NCBI RefSeq assembly: GCF_016722765.1
Contig: NZ_JAEQND010000001.1
Span: 62,001 to 126,000, forward strand
DNA length: 64,000 bases
Source: Ramlibacter alkalitolerans
GTDB taxonomy: Bacteria; Pseudomonadota; Gammaproteobacteria; Burkholderiales; Burkholderiaceae_C
Reading direction: 5' to 3'
The notes beneath the pieces are model-generated. The model searched no databases and was not told where the DNA came from. It saw nothing but the letters and a program-made list of their open reading frames with translations. Position numbers and translations under genes: made by a program. Below, piece after piece: positions 8,929 to 15,812 of this stretch (its first letter is position 1; each line of letters opens with the position of its first letter).

Positions 8929-8964
8929 CAGCGGGAACGCGTCTCCGTGGCGCGCGTCCCGCTG
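8929..8964 (+). terminator. Hairpin after peptide gene 1
   Basis: An inverted repeat CAGCGGGA-a-CGCG paired with CGCG-c-GTCCCGCTG lies 7 bases after the stop. It has no T-tract, so it may be a partial terminator or an mRNA-stabilising structure between peptides 1 and 2. Confidence 0.4.
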
Positions 8965-8983
8965 ATGGAAGAAGACCCAAGAA

Positions 8984-9024
8984 TCGCCGGCAGCCGCCGG
9001 TGAATACCAAGTGCCTCGATGCAC
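8984..9024 (+). promoter_or_regulatory. Second copy of hairpin plus GTGC box, upstream of peptide gene 2
   Basis: A CCGG/CCGG-centred stem at about 8984-9004 is followed by GTGCCTCGATGCAC (9011-9024). The dyad arms GTGC/GCAC match the copy at 8771-8784 while the loop differs by one base. The element and gene are repeated about 240 bp apart, so the gene was duplicated together with its leader region. Confidence 0.5.
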
Positions 9025-9050
9025 GTGATCCCCTCGACTGGAGACAAACC

Positions 9051-9155
9051 ATGAAGATCAAGTCCAACCTCCGCGCTGGCAAGAAAAGCAGCAGCAGCAT
9101 CAACAACACGGTGATCCAGATCGCCAGCTACATCAGCCGCTGCGTCGGCGCCTGA
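9051..9155 (+). CDS. Small exported peptide precursor 2 (34 aa)
   Basis: The protein is identical to peptide 1 (MKIKSNLRAG, KKSSSS, INNTVIQIASYISRCVGA), with synonymous changes at Ala9 and Lys12. The ribosome-binding site is GGAG, 7 bases before ATG, within the same CTCGAC-GGAG context as the other copies. A strong intrinsic terminator follows 21 bases after the stop. Synonymous-only divergence between copies 1 and 2 indicates either a recent duplication or selection on the peptide sequence. It is the predicted substrate of the C39 exporter. Confidence 0.75.
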   Translation: MKIKSNLRAGKKSSSSINNTVIQIASYISRCVGA

Positions 9156-9176
9156 ACGCAGGCGCAACCTGCCTGC

Positions 9177-9211
9177 AAGGGCGGATGGCCGAAAGGCCGT
9201 CCGCCCTTTTT
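9177..9211 (+). terminator. Rho-independent terminator after peptide gene 2
   Basis: A strong stem AAGGGCGGA-t-GGCC with a GAAA loop and GGCC-g-TCCGCCCTT ends in a run of five T. It separates peptides 1-2 from peptide 3. Confidence 0.88.
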
Positions 9212-9360
9212 CATGGGCATGCCCTCGAGGGTGCCCACGACACCAGCCACGAGCCGATGCCTCGCGGCTGGTCCTGTCACCCGCAAGCCGGGGGTCCCGG
9301 GCGGCCACACCCAGCGCCCGCGGCAACTTGTCGCCGCCCTGGCGGAAGGCCGTCAGATTC

Positions 9361-9404
9361 GGCCCCAACGAGGCGGGCCCGGGACTTGCGTTTGAGTTGG
9401 GGCC
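9361..9404 (+). other. Intergenic hairpin between peptide genes 2 and 3
   Basis: A perfect 9-bp inverted repeat GGCCCCAAC / GTTGGGGCC spans a 26-base loop that itself contains the palindrome CGGGCCCG. No convincing gene is present in 9212-9469. The hairpin may mark an upstream leader or promoter region for peptide 3. Confidence 0.4.
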
Positions 9405-9469
9405 CGCGCGGCGCCCCTGGCCGGCGGGAGAAGATCCAAATCCAATCCACCCTCGACAGGAGTTACACC

Positions 9470-9571
9470 ATGAAGATCAAGTCCAGCCTCCGCGCCGGCA
9501 AGAAAGGCAGCAGCATCAACAACACCGTGGTGCAGATCGCCAGCTACATCAGCCGCTGCGTCGGGGCCTGA
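9470..9571 (+). CDS. Small exported peptide precursor 3 (33 aa)
   Basis: A 33-residue paralogue of peptides 1 and 2. The leader is MKIKSSLRAG and the linker KKGSS is one residue shorter. The C-terminus INNTVVQIASYISRCVGA has Ile replaced by Val at one position. The ribosome-binding site AGGAG lies 8 bases upstream in the conserved CTCGAC context. What stays constant across the three copies is the basic leader ending in Ala-Gly and the Asn-Asn/Cys-containing tail, while only the Ser/Gly linker varies, consistent with a processed secreted peptide. A hairpin follows the stop. Confidence 0.75.
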   Translation: MKIKSSLRAGKKGSSINNTVVQIASYISRCVGA

Positions 9572-9588
9572 CCCCGGCCAGCTTTCCG

Positions 9589-9620
9589 TGGGGGCGGAGG
9601 GCACACTGCATCCGCCCCCA
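9589..9620 (+). terminator. Hairpin after peptide gene 3
   Basis: A perfect 10-bp stem TGGGGGCGGA / TCCGCCCCCA with a 12-base loop. There is no T-run, so termination may be partial and allow read-through into the NodT-like gene at 9646. Confidence 0.55.
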
Positions 9621-9645
9621 GGTTCATCTGGATGACGCTTCCTCC

Positions 9646-11058
9646 ATGCGCCTAGCCCGCCGCTCCCCCGCCGCCCTCCGCCTGGCCGCGGTGCCGCTCG
9701 TGATGGCCCTGGCCGCCTGTGCCTCGGCGCCGCTCGAGGCGCCCGCCCCGCTCGACGTCCCCGCTGCCTTCCGCCACGCCAGTCCCGACGTGGTGACAGC
9801 GCCGGCCGCGGGCGCGCAGTGGTGGCAGGTCTTCCGCGATCCCGTTCTGGACCGGCTCGAAGCCCAGGCCGTGAGCGGCAATACCAGCCTGCAGACCGCG
9901 GCGGCGCGCCTCTCTCGCGCGCGCGCCTTGGTGCGCACCGCGCAGGCCGAGCGCGCCCCGCAGCTCGGCGTGCGGACCGGCTTCGATCGCCAGGGCGGCC
10001 CGATCATCAATGCCGCCGGCGGCCAGGGCACGCTGGTCACCGCGCTGGTCGATTTCTCCTGGGAAGCCGACCTGTTCGGCCGGCTGCAGCAGGGCGTCGA
10101 CGCGGCAAGCCTCGATGCAAAGGCGCAGGAGGCCCTGCTGCGCGACGCGCACCTGCTGGTGCAGGCCAACGTGGCCCAGACCTATTTCGAACTGCGCGCG
10201 CTCGACGCCGAGCGGGCCCTGGTGGACGCCGCGGCCAACGCCTGGCGCGAGACGGTGACGATCACCGGCCAGCGGCTGCGGACCGGCTCCGTGGCCGAAC
10301 TGGAATACGTGCGCGCGCAGGCCGAACTGGCGGCGATCGAATCCGACGCCCAGGCGCTGCAGCGCCGGCGCGCCGGGCTCGAACACGCGCTGGCGCTGCT
10401 GGCAGGCCTGCCCGCCCCGAGTTTCGAGCTGCCGCCGCAGGACCTGGGCGCGGCGCTGCCCTCCATCCCCCCCGGCGTGCCGGCCGCCGTGCTGACGCGC
10501 CGGCCGGACATCCTGGCCGCCCAGCGCGCGGTGCAGGCGGCACAGACCCGCCTGGGCGTGGCGCGCACGGCGTGGTTCCCCAGCCTGACGCTCACGGGGT
10601 CCGGCGGCTCCGCGTCGCCCGACCTCGGCCACTTGCTGCAGGCTTCCACCCAGGCCTGGAGCCTGGCGGCCATGCTCGGTGGCGTCCTGTTCGATGGCGG
10701 CCGGCGCGAAGCCGGCATCCAGCTCGCCGATGCCGACCTGGAGGCCGCCGCCGCCGGCTACCGCGAGCAGATCCTGACCGCGCTGCGGGAAGTGGAAGAC
10801 CAGCTGGCCTCCGTGCAGCTGCTGGCCGTGCAGTCGCGCACCGCCTCCACCGCGGTCGACCTCGGCCGCCGGGCGACGGTGCTGGCGGAGTCGCGCTATC
10901 GCAGCGGGCTGGCCAGCCAGCTCGACGTGCTGGATGCCCGCCGCACCGAGTTGCGCAACCAGCGCGAGGCCTTGCAGGTCCGCTCGGCCCAGTACCAGGC
11001 GACCGTGCGCCTGATCCGCGCGCTCGGCGGCGGCTGGGAAGTCGCCGGCAATTCCTGA
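9646..11058 (+). CDS. NodT/TolC-family outer-membrane efflux lipoprotein
   Basis: A 470-residue outer-membrane channel subunit. The N-terminal signal ends in a lipobox (VMALAACASAP), placing the mature protein on the outer membrane via a lipidated Cys. Two OEP repeats are visible: the first around WWQVFRDPVLDRL and NTSLQTAAARLSRA, the second after RRPDILAAQRAVQAA, ending with RYRSGLASQLDVLDARR. Start ATG 9646 directly precedes the signal peptide. It provides the third component of a type I secretion system with the HlyD and C39-ABC proteins encoded on the opposite strand. A receiver-domain gene follows 79 bases later. Confidence 0.9.
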   Translation: MRLARRSPAALRLAAVPLVMALAACASAPLEAPAPLDVPAAFRHASPDVVTAPAAGAQWWQVFRDPVLDRLEAQAVSGNTSLQTAAARLSRARALVRTAQAERAPQLGVRTGFDRQGGPIINAAGGQGTLVTALVDFSWEADLFGRLQQGVDAASLDAKAQEALLRDAHLLVQANVAQTYFELRALDAERALVDAAANAWRETVTITGQRLRTGSVAELEYVRAQAELAAIESDAQALQRRRAGLEHALALLAGLPAPSFELPPQDLGAALPSIPPGVPAAVLTRRPDILAAQRAVQAAQTRLGVARTAWFPSLTLTGSGGSASPDLGHLLQASTQAWSLAAMLGGVLFDGGRREAGIQLADADLEAAAAGYREQILTALREVEDQLASVQLLAVQSRTASTAVDLGRRATVLAESRYRSGLASQLDVLDARRTELRNQREALQVRSAQYQATVRLIRALGGGWEVAGNS

Positions 11059-11137
11059 CGACTTGGCATCATACGAACCAAAGTGGCACAAGTCATGCTC
11101 TGCATTTCGAATCGCGCCATGCAGTCCAAGGAATGAT

Positions 11138-11527
11138 GTGTCTCGCGGATCCGTCCTGATCGTGGAAGACGAGCACCTGCTGGGGGACAACCTGCAGGAG
11201 TTCCTGCGCCGCCGGGGCTGGCAGGCGCTGCTCGCCCGCAGCGGCGAGGATGCCCTGCAGGCGGTGGCGAGCAGCAAGCCCTGTGTGATCCTGATGGATT
11301 ACGAGCTTCCCGGCATGGACGGCTTCCAGACGCTGGGCGCCATCCGGGCGCGGCACGACTGCTGCGGCTGCATTCTGATGACGGCTCACACCGGCGAGAT
11401 CGTCGTGCGGCAGGCCCGCGAGCACCGGATCCGGCAGGTCCTGTACAAGCCCTTTGCCCTGTCCGAGATGGAACAGTGGCTGATCGCCGAAGCGGCCCAC
11501 TGCAACTGCGGCACGCACGAGACCTGA
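11138..11527 (+). CDS. Single-domain response regulator (CheY-like receiver)
   Basis: A 129-residue receiver with no output domain. It has acidic residues Glu10/Asp11, phosphoacceptor Asp54 (VILMDYELPGMDG), Thr82 (ILMTAHTG) and Lys104 (VLYKPF). Start GTG 11138 was chosen because AAGGA lies 6 bases upstream and the receiver fold begins immediately (SVLIVEDEH); the longer TTG start at 11063 adds a non-conserved tail. Two Cys pairs (HDCCGC and HCNCG) are unusual for a receiver. It lies between the peptide-export locus and the oxidase island, and its kinase partner is unknown. Confidence 0.82.
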   Translation: MSRGSVLIVEDEHLLGDNLQEFLRRRGWQALLARSGEDALQAVASSKPCVILMDYELPGMDGFQTLGAIRARHDCCGCILMTAHTGEIVVRQAREHRIRQVLYKPFALSEMEQWLIAEAAHCNCGTHET

Positions 11528-11553
11528 GAAGCCGCCCCGCTCCACCCCGGATC

Positions 11554-11745
11554 GGGGACTTCCCCCCGATTCCCCGGCAATTCCTCACTTCGGCCCCAGA
11601 GGCCCGAAGCAGCGTCACGTCGCGCCGAGGATGAGCTTTGGGCGCCGCGCGCCTGAATTCGGGGCATTTTCCCCACCTCCGGGGTTCCCCCACCCCCACG
11701 GCACCTTGGTCTGAACCCGGTTGCCCCGATCGGGGTACTTTGCCC
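11554..11745. repeat. Cluster of G4-N6-C4 dyads upstream of the multicopper oxidase
   Basis: The 343-bp gap 11528-11870 has no gene. It holds three related 14-bp elements: GGGGACTTCCCCCC (11554-11567), GGGGCATTTTCCCC (11661-11674) and GGGGTACTTTGCCC (11732-11745), plus a perfect palindrome CCCCGATCGGGG (11724-11735). They lie 37-230 bp upstream of a -24/-12 promoter-like sequence, the usual place for sigma-54 activator sites. Similar GGGGAAAA/TTTTCCCC cores occur at 27571 and 31338. Confidence 0.5.
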
Positions 11746-11781
11746 GACGGTTGTGTTCATCTGTTTCTTGATGTATCAAAG

Positions 11782-11797
11782 CTGGCACACTTGATGC
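11782..11797 (+). promoter_or_regulatory. Candidate sigma-54 promoter of the multicopper oxidase
   Basis: CTGGCAC-N5-ATGC: a perfect -24 TGGCAC with correctly spaced -12 GC (one mismatch to TTGC). It lies 73 bp before the oxidase start. An NtrC-family activator is encoded at 34.1-35.6 kb. Confidence 0.55.
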
Positions 11798-11870
11798 GAT
11801 TGAGTTGATGCAGGAGACCAGGACGTTGCACAGCAACGATCGAAGAAAACTCACCTTCAGGAGCGCATCA

Positions 11871-14675
11871 ATGAAAGCAAGCAGCGGGAAAGAGCGGCGC
11901 CAAGCCGCCGCCAGCAAACCGGGGTTCGTTCTGACGGCCGTCTGTGCCGCCGCGATCGGCACCTTCAGCCTCAACACCAGCATGGCCACGGGCCTGGATT
12001 CCTTCGAGGACCCGCCGATGACCGATCCGTCGCACGGCTATGAGCAGCCGGCGAACCCCATCCAGGCCCTGCAGGACCTGCTCAGCCAGCCGGAAGCCAA
12101 CGAGGGCTCCATGGAGCTGGGCGGCGGCGAGTACCTGCACAAGACGGAGCTGGCGGACGAGAACGTGATCCAGCGCGACGCGCTGAGCTCGTACAACTAC
12201 CCCACCGACGGCTACCCCAGCCCGATGTTCGGCGCCCAGCCGTTCACGCAGAAGCTGCTGATGTTCGAAGAGTTCGGGCCCGAGAAGCTGGATCCGAACG
12301 TGGAAGCCGGCACCCTGCCCTTCCCCCGCCCGAAGGCCGGCGCGGGCCCGGAGCTGGACGCCGACGTCGCGCGCAGCACGGCGGACCCGCTCGAGCTCGA
12401 CGCCTTCCTGCGCCAGGCCGGCATCTCCCCGTTCCCGACCCGCGAGGCGAACACGGGCCTGCAGAACCCCTGGAAGCCGGACATCGAGCAGTTCCTCGGC
12501 CGCTTCCTGGTCAACCCGCCGGCCGAAGGCCGTCCGCCAGGGGAAGGCTGGGCCCACCAGCGCTGGAACGAGTTCTACCCCCAGGCCTACTACAAGACGG
12601 TGCAGGCGCCCTCGCGCGTCAACACCGGCCTGCGCGACCACAAGCAGATGCACAACTACCAGGTCGGCGAGTTCGGCCCGGGTGGCCTGTACTACAACAC
12701 CGCGGACAACAGCAACCCGGCGTTCAACGGCACGACCCGGGGGATCGCGATCAAGATCCACCCGAACATGCCGACGCAGGAAAAGCACTCCCTGTGGACC
12801 TTCGACGGCACCCTGCCCCCGAAGCTGCTGATGGCGCGCTACGGCCAGCCGCTGCTGATGCGCCATTACAACGCGCTGCCGATCGACCCCTCCGCCAACC
12901 GCGGCTTCGGTCTGCACACGATCACGACCCACGAGCACAACGGCCACTCGCCGGCTGAAAGCGACGGCTTCGCCAACGCCTTCTTCTTCCCCGGCCAGTT
13001 CTACGACTACCGCTGGCCCCTGCAGCTCGCCGGCTACGACTCCATCAACACGACGGCGTCGGATCCGCGTGCGTCCTTCCCCTGCGCCGACGGCGAGACG
13101 CTGTGGGTCAACGACAGCAACCCCGGGGTGAAGACCTGCCAGAACGGCAAGATCAACATCCGCGGCGACTGGCGCGAGACCATGTCCACGCACTGGTTCC
13201 ACGACCACATGCTCGACTTCACGGCCCAGAACGTCTACAAGGGCAACGCCGTGATGATGAACTACTACTCCGGCCTGGACCGGGGTAACGAGGCCATCGA
13301 CGACGGGGTGAACCTGCGCCTGCCGTCCGGGCAGAACATGCCCTGGGGCAACCGCGACTACGACGTGAACCTGGTGATCGGCGACAAGGCCTGGGACCGC
13401 AACGGCCAGCTGTGGTTCAACCCCTTCAACAAGGACGGCTTCATCGGCGACCGCCTGCTGGTGAACTGGCAGTACGCCCCGGTGCTGGACGTGCGGGCCC
13501 GCAAGTACCGCTTCCGGATCCTGAACGGCTCGGTCTCCCGCTACCTGGCGCTCTCCCTCGTGGCGGAAGTCCAGGGCAGCTCCGGCGAGTACAAGGGCCC
13601 GGCCGGCTCCGGGAAGTCGTACAACCGCGTGCCCTTCCACATGGTCGCCAACGACGGCAACATCCTGGAGCACGCCGTTCCGTTCGACGGCACCATGGAC
13701 CTGGATGCCAACGGCAACAAGGACGAGCACAAGGGTTCGCTGCCGACCCAGGCGATCGCGGAGCGCTACGACATCGTCGTGGACTTCTCCAAGTTCGCTG
13801 CCGGCACCAAGCTGTACTTCATCAACACGATGCACCACGACACCGGGATCATCGCGAAGAAGAAGATCCCGCTGGCCGACATCCTGTCGGAGAAGTACAA
13901 GCCGGTCCTGAAGGACGGCGGCCGCGAATGGGACAAGGGTGACCCGACGGTCGGCAAGTCCATGCAGCTGGTGGTGAAGGCCTACACCGGCACCGACCTG
14001 AGCATGAACCCGGCCGAGTACGAGCCCGCCAAGCCCGGCAAGGCCGCCGGCAAGAAGATGATCCCGCTCTGGCTGGATCGCAGCAACGGGTCGCAGATGG
14101 CCGCGCTGCAGAACGCCCGCTACCGCACCTTCGACTTCGGTCGCTCGAGCGGCACGGACGTGAACCCCTGGACGGTCAAGGCCGACGGCGGCGTGTCGTA
14201 CACCGCGGATCCGCGCCGCATCAGCGCCGCCCCGCAGCTGGCGAGCGGCCCGACCGACGCCGGCGCCTCCGGCGACGGCACCACGGAAGTCTGGCGGATC
14301 ACCTCCGGCGGCGGCTGGAGCCACCCGGTGCACGTGCACTTCGAGGAAGGGATCATCCTGGACCGCAACGGCAAGGCGCCGCCGGAATGGGAAAAGTGGT
14401 CGCGCAAGGACGTCTACCGCATCGGGGGCGACCCGGAAAGCGGCGGTTCCCTGACCCTGGCCATCAAGTTCCGCGAATTCGCCGGCACCTACGTGGAGCA
14501 CTGCCACAACACGCAGCACGAGGACAACGCGATGCTGCTGCGCTGGGACATCGAGCGGCCCGGCCAGTTCATGGTCATGCCCACGCCGCTGCCGACGTGG
14601 GACGGTGTGGAGTACGCGCCTTCGGTCGGCATCCCGACCTTCCGCACGGGCCTCGGCAGCCTGGGCAGTCAATGA
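11871..14675 (+). CDS. Large exported multicopper oxidase
   Basis: A 934-residue multicopper oxidase, longer than typical laccases (~500-600). Start ATG 11871 has AGGAG 8 bases upstream; a signal-peptide-like segment follows (FVLTAVCAAAIGTFSL, ending near NTSMA). All four copper motifs are visible: His354-Glu-His356-Asn-Gly-His359 (THEHNGH), His441-Trp-Phe-His444-Asp-His446, His818-Pro-Val-His821-Val-His823, and His877-Cys878-His879 with His883 and Met888 (type 1 copper ligands). A ~250-residue N-terminal extension precedes the first cupredoxin domain. A SCO-cytochrome c gene and an atypical type II secretion operon follow. Large oxidases of this sort are known in Mn(II)-oxidising and metal-reducing bacteria; the substrate here is unknown. 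Confidence 0.93.
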   Translation: MKASSGKERRQAAASKPGFVLTAVCAAAIGTFSLNTSMATGLDSFEDPPMTDPSHGYEQPANPIQALQDLLSQPEANEGSMELGGGEYLHKTELADENVIQRDALSSYNYPTDGYPSPMFGAQPFTQKLLMFEEFGPEKLDPNVEAGTLPFPRPKAGAGPELDADVARSTADPLELDAFLRQAGISPFPTREANTGLQNPWKPDIEQFLGRFLVNPPAEGRPPGEGWAHQRWNEFYPQAYYKTVQAPSRVNTGLRDHKQMHNYQVGEFGPGGLYYNTADNSNPAFNGTTRGIAIKIHPNMPTQEKHSLWTFDGTLPPKLLMARYGQPLLMRHYNALPIDPSANRGFGLHTITTHEHNGHSPAESDGFANAFFFPGQFYDYRWPLQLAGYDSINTTASDPRASFPCADGETLWVNDSNPGVKTCQNGKINIRGDWRETMSTHWFHDHMLDFTAQNVYKGNAVMMNYYSGLDRGNEAIDDGVNLRLPSGQNMPWGNRDYDVNLVIGDKAWDRNGQLWFNPFNKDGFIGDRLLVNWQYAPVLDVRARKYRFRILNGSVSRYLALSLVAEVQGSSGEYKGPAGSGKSYNRVPFHMVANDGNILEHAVPFDGTMDLDANGNKDEHKGSLPTQAIAERYDIVVDFSKFAAGTKLYFINTMHHDTGIIAKKKIPLADILSEKYKPVLKDGGREWDKGDPTVGKSMQLVVKAYTGTDLSMNPAEYEPAKPGKAAGKKMIPLWLDRSNGSQMAALQNARYRTFDFGRSSGTDVNPWTVKADGGVSYTADPRRISAAPQLASGPTDAGASGDGTTEVWRITSGGGWSHPVHVHFEEGIILDRNGKAPPEWEKWSRKDVYRIGGDPESGGSLTLAIKFREFAGTYVEHCHNTQHEDNAMLLRWDIERPGQFMVMPTPLPTWDGVEYAPSVGIPTFRTGLGSLGSQ

Positions 14676-14698
14676 GCCGGGGGCATGAGTAGGTAGGC

Positions 14699-14737
14699 AG
14701 GCGGGTGGAGGCGGTCCGGCGCCCCCACCCGCCTTTC
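14699..14737 (+). terminator. Terminator after the multicopper oxidase
   Basis: A 10-bp stem AGGCGGGTGG / CCACCCGCCT with a 16-base loop followed by TTTC, placed 24 bases after the oxidase stop. A new -24/-12 promoter begins 5 bases later, so the oxidase is probably its own unit. Confidence 0.65.
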
Positions 14738-14741
14738 AGGT

Positions 14742-14757
14742 TGGAGCGGTTCTTGCA
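14742..14757 (+). promoter_or_regulatory. Candidate sigma-54 promoter of the SCO-cytochrome/secretion operon
   Basis: TGGAGCGGTTCTTGCA matches TGG-N-N-CG-N4-TTGCA, with GG and GC at the required spacing. It starts just after the oxidase terminator and 65 bp before the next start codon. It is one of the best -24/-12 matches in the window. Confidence 0.65.
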
Positions 14758-14806
14758 GTAGCTCTTGGCAGTACCCCGGTTCACAACGAAAGAGAGGAAA
14801 GACTCC

Positions 14807-15793
14807 ATGATTCCCGTCACGCTTCGCGACCTTCTCCGAACGGTCACCTTCCTCCTGGTGCTCACCGGCATCTGGTGGACCGCTCCCGGCCATGCCGCCA
14901 ACGGCTCGCAGGCGAGCCCCTGGGGTGCCAACTACTTCCCCAACGTGCCGCTCGTCACCCAGGACCACAAGACGGTCCGTTTCTTCGACGACTTGATCAA
15001 GGGCAAGGTCGTCGTCATCAACTTCATCTTTACTGGGTGCTCCGCCGCCTGCGGCATGGAGACCGCCCGCCTGCGCCAGGTCCAGGACCTGCTCGGGGAC
15101 CGGGTCGGCAAGGACGTGTTCTTCTATTCGATCTCGATCGACCCTGAAAACGACACGCCCGAGGCCCTGAAGGCCTACATGGCGAAGTTCAACGTGGCGC
15201 CGGGCTGGACTTTCCTCACGGGCAAGCAGAAGGACATCGACCTGCTGCGCGCCCGCCTCGGGCTCTACATGCCCCCGATCAACAAGGACAACCCCGGCGT
15301 GATCGACCACGACCTCGCGGTGATCGTCGGCAACCAGCTCACCGGGCGCTGGCAGAAGGCCTCTCCCATGGAAAACCCGGAGGTGCTCGCCACCCAGGTG
15401 GGGAGCTGGCTTTCCAACTGGAAGGTGCCGCCGAAAGTTGCGAACCCGAAGTATGAAAATGCACCGGTCAGGCTCCCGACGTTGTCAAAAGGGGAGGAAC
15501 TGTTTCGTACACGCTGCGTCACATGCCATACCGTTGGCCAGCCGGGCACGGAAACTGCAAAATCCATTGGTCCGGACCTCACGCACGTCACCCGGGTCCG
15601 CCAGCGTGGCTGGCTGGTCCGCTGGCTGAAGGAACCGGACGCCGTCCTGGCAGCCAAGGACCCGATCGCCGTCAGCCTGTACGAGAAGTACAACAAGCTG
15701 GCGATGCCGAACCTGAAGCTGTCCGAAGCGGATGTCGAGGCAGTGCTGTCGTTCCTGGAACAAGGCAGCGCGGCCTTCCAGGCGAAGAAGTAA
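14807..15793 (+). CDS. SCO1/SenC-cytochrome c fusion protein
   Basis: A 328-residue secreted protein. After a signal peptide (LLVLTGIWWTAPGHA) come a SCO thioredoxin-like domain with the copper-binding CxxxC (TGCSAACGM) and later His (IDHDLAVIV), then a C-terminal cytochrome c domain with haem motif CVTCH and a Met ligand (AMPNL). SCO proteins deliver copper or reduce disulfides for copper enzymes, and the fused haem domain implies electron transfer. ATG 14807 has GAGGA upstream. It lies directly behind the multicopper oxidase, so copper loading or electron delivery to it is a reasonable inference. The secretion ATPase gene follows with almost no gap. Confidence 0.9.
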   Translation: MIPVTLRDLLRTVTFLLVLTGIWWTAPGHAANGSQASPWGANYFPNVPLVTQDHKTVRFFDDLIKGKVVVINFIFTGCSAACGMETARLRQVQDLLGDRVGKDVFFYSISIDPENDTPEALKAYMAKFNVAPGWTFLTGKQKDIDLLRARLGLYMPPINKDNPGVIDHDLAVIVGNQLTGRWQKASPMENPEVLATQVGSWLSNWKVPPKVANPKYENAPVRLPTLSKGEELFRTRCVTCHTVGQPGTETAKSIGPDLTHVTRVRQRGWLVRWLKEPDAVLAAKDPIAVSLYEKYNKLAMPNLKLSEADVEAVLSFLEQGSAAFQAKK

Positions 15794-15812
15794 AGAACGC
15801 GAGGAGTCGAAA

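Noticed and set aside
9185..9571. Longer open frame leading into peptide gene 3
   Set aside because: It runs through the terminator after peptide 2 and intergenic hairpins; only the last 33 codons have a ribosome-binding site and homology to the other peptides.
1..11527. Reading the 1-11.5 kb locus as a multidrug efflux system
   Set aside because: The C39 peptidase triad, linked small peptides and HlyD/NodT components fit peptide export; no RND pump or typical drug regulator is present.
11868..14672. Very long open frame (934 codons) antisense to the multicopper oxidase, and similar long antisense frames opposite the Ig-repeat proteins and other genes
   Set aside because: High GC and codon bias keep the opposite strand free of stops; translations are low-complexity Arg/Ala/His/Gln-rich without motifs, while the sense strands carry clear domains.
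14765..14806. Upstream start for the SCO-cytochrome c gene
   Set aside because: ATG 14807 has a good ribosome-binding site and directly begins a signal peptide; the extension lacks conservation features and crowds the promoter.
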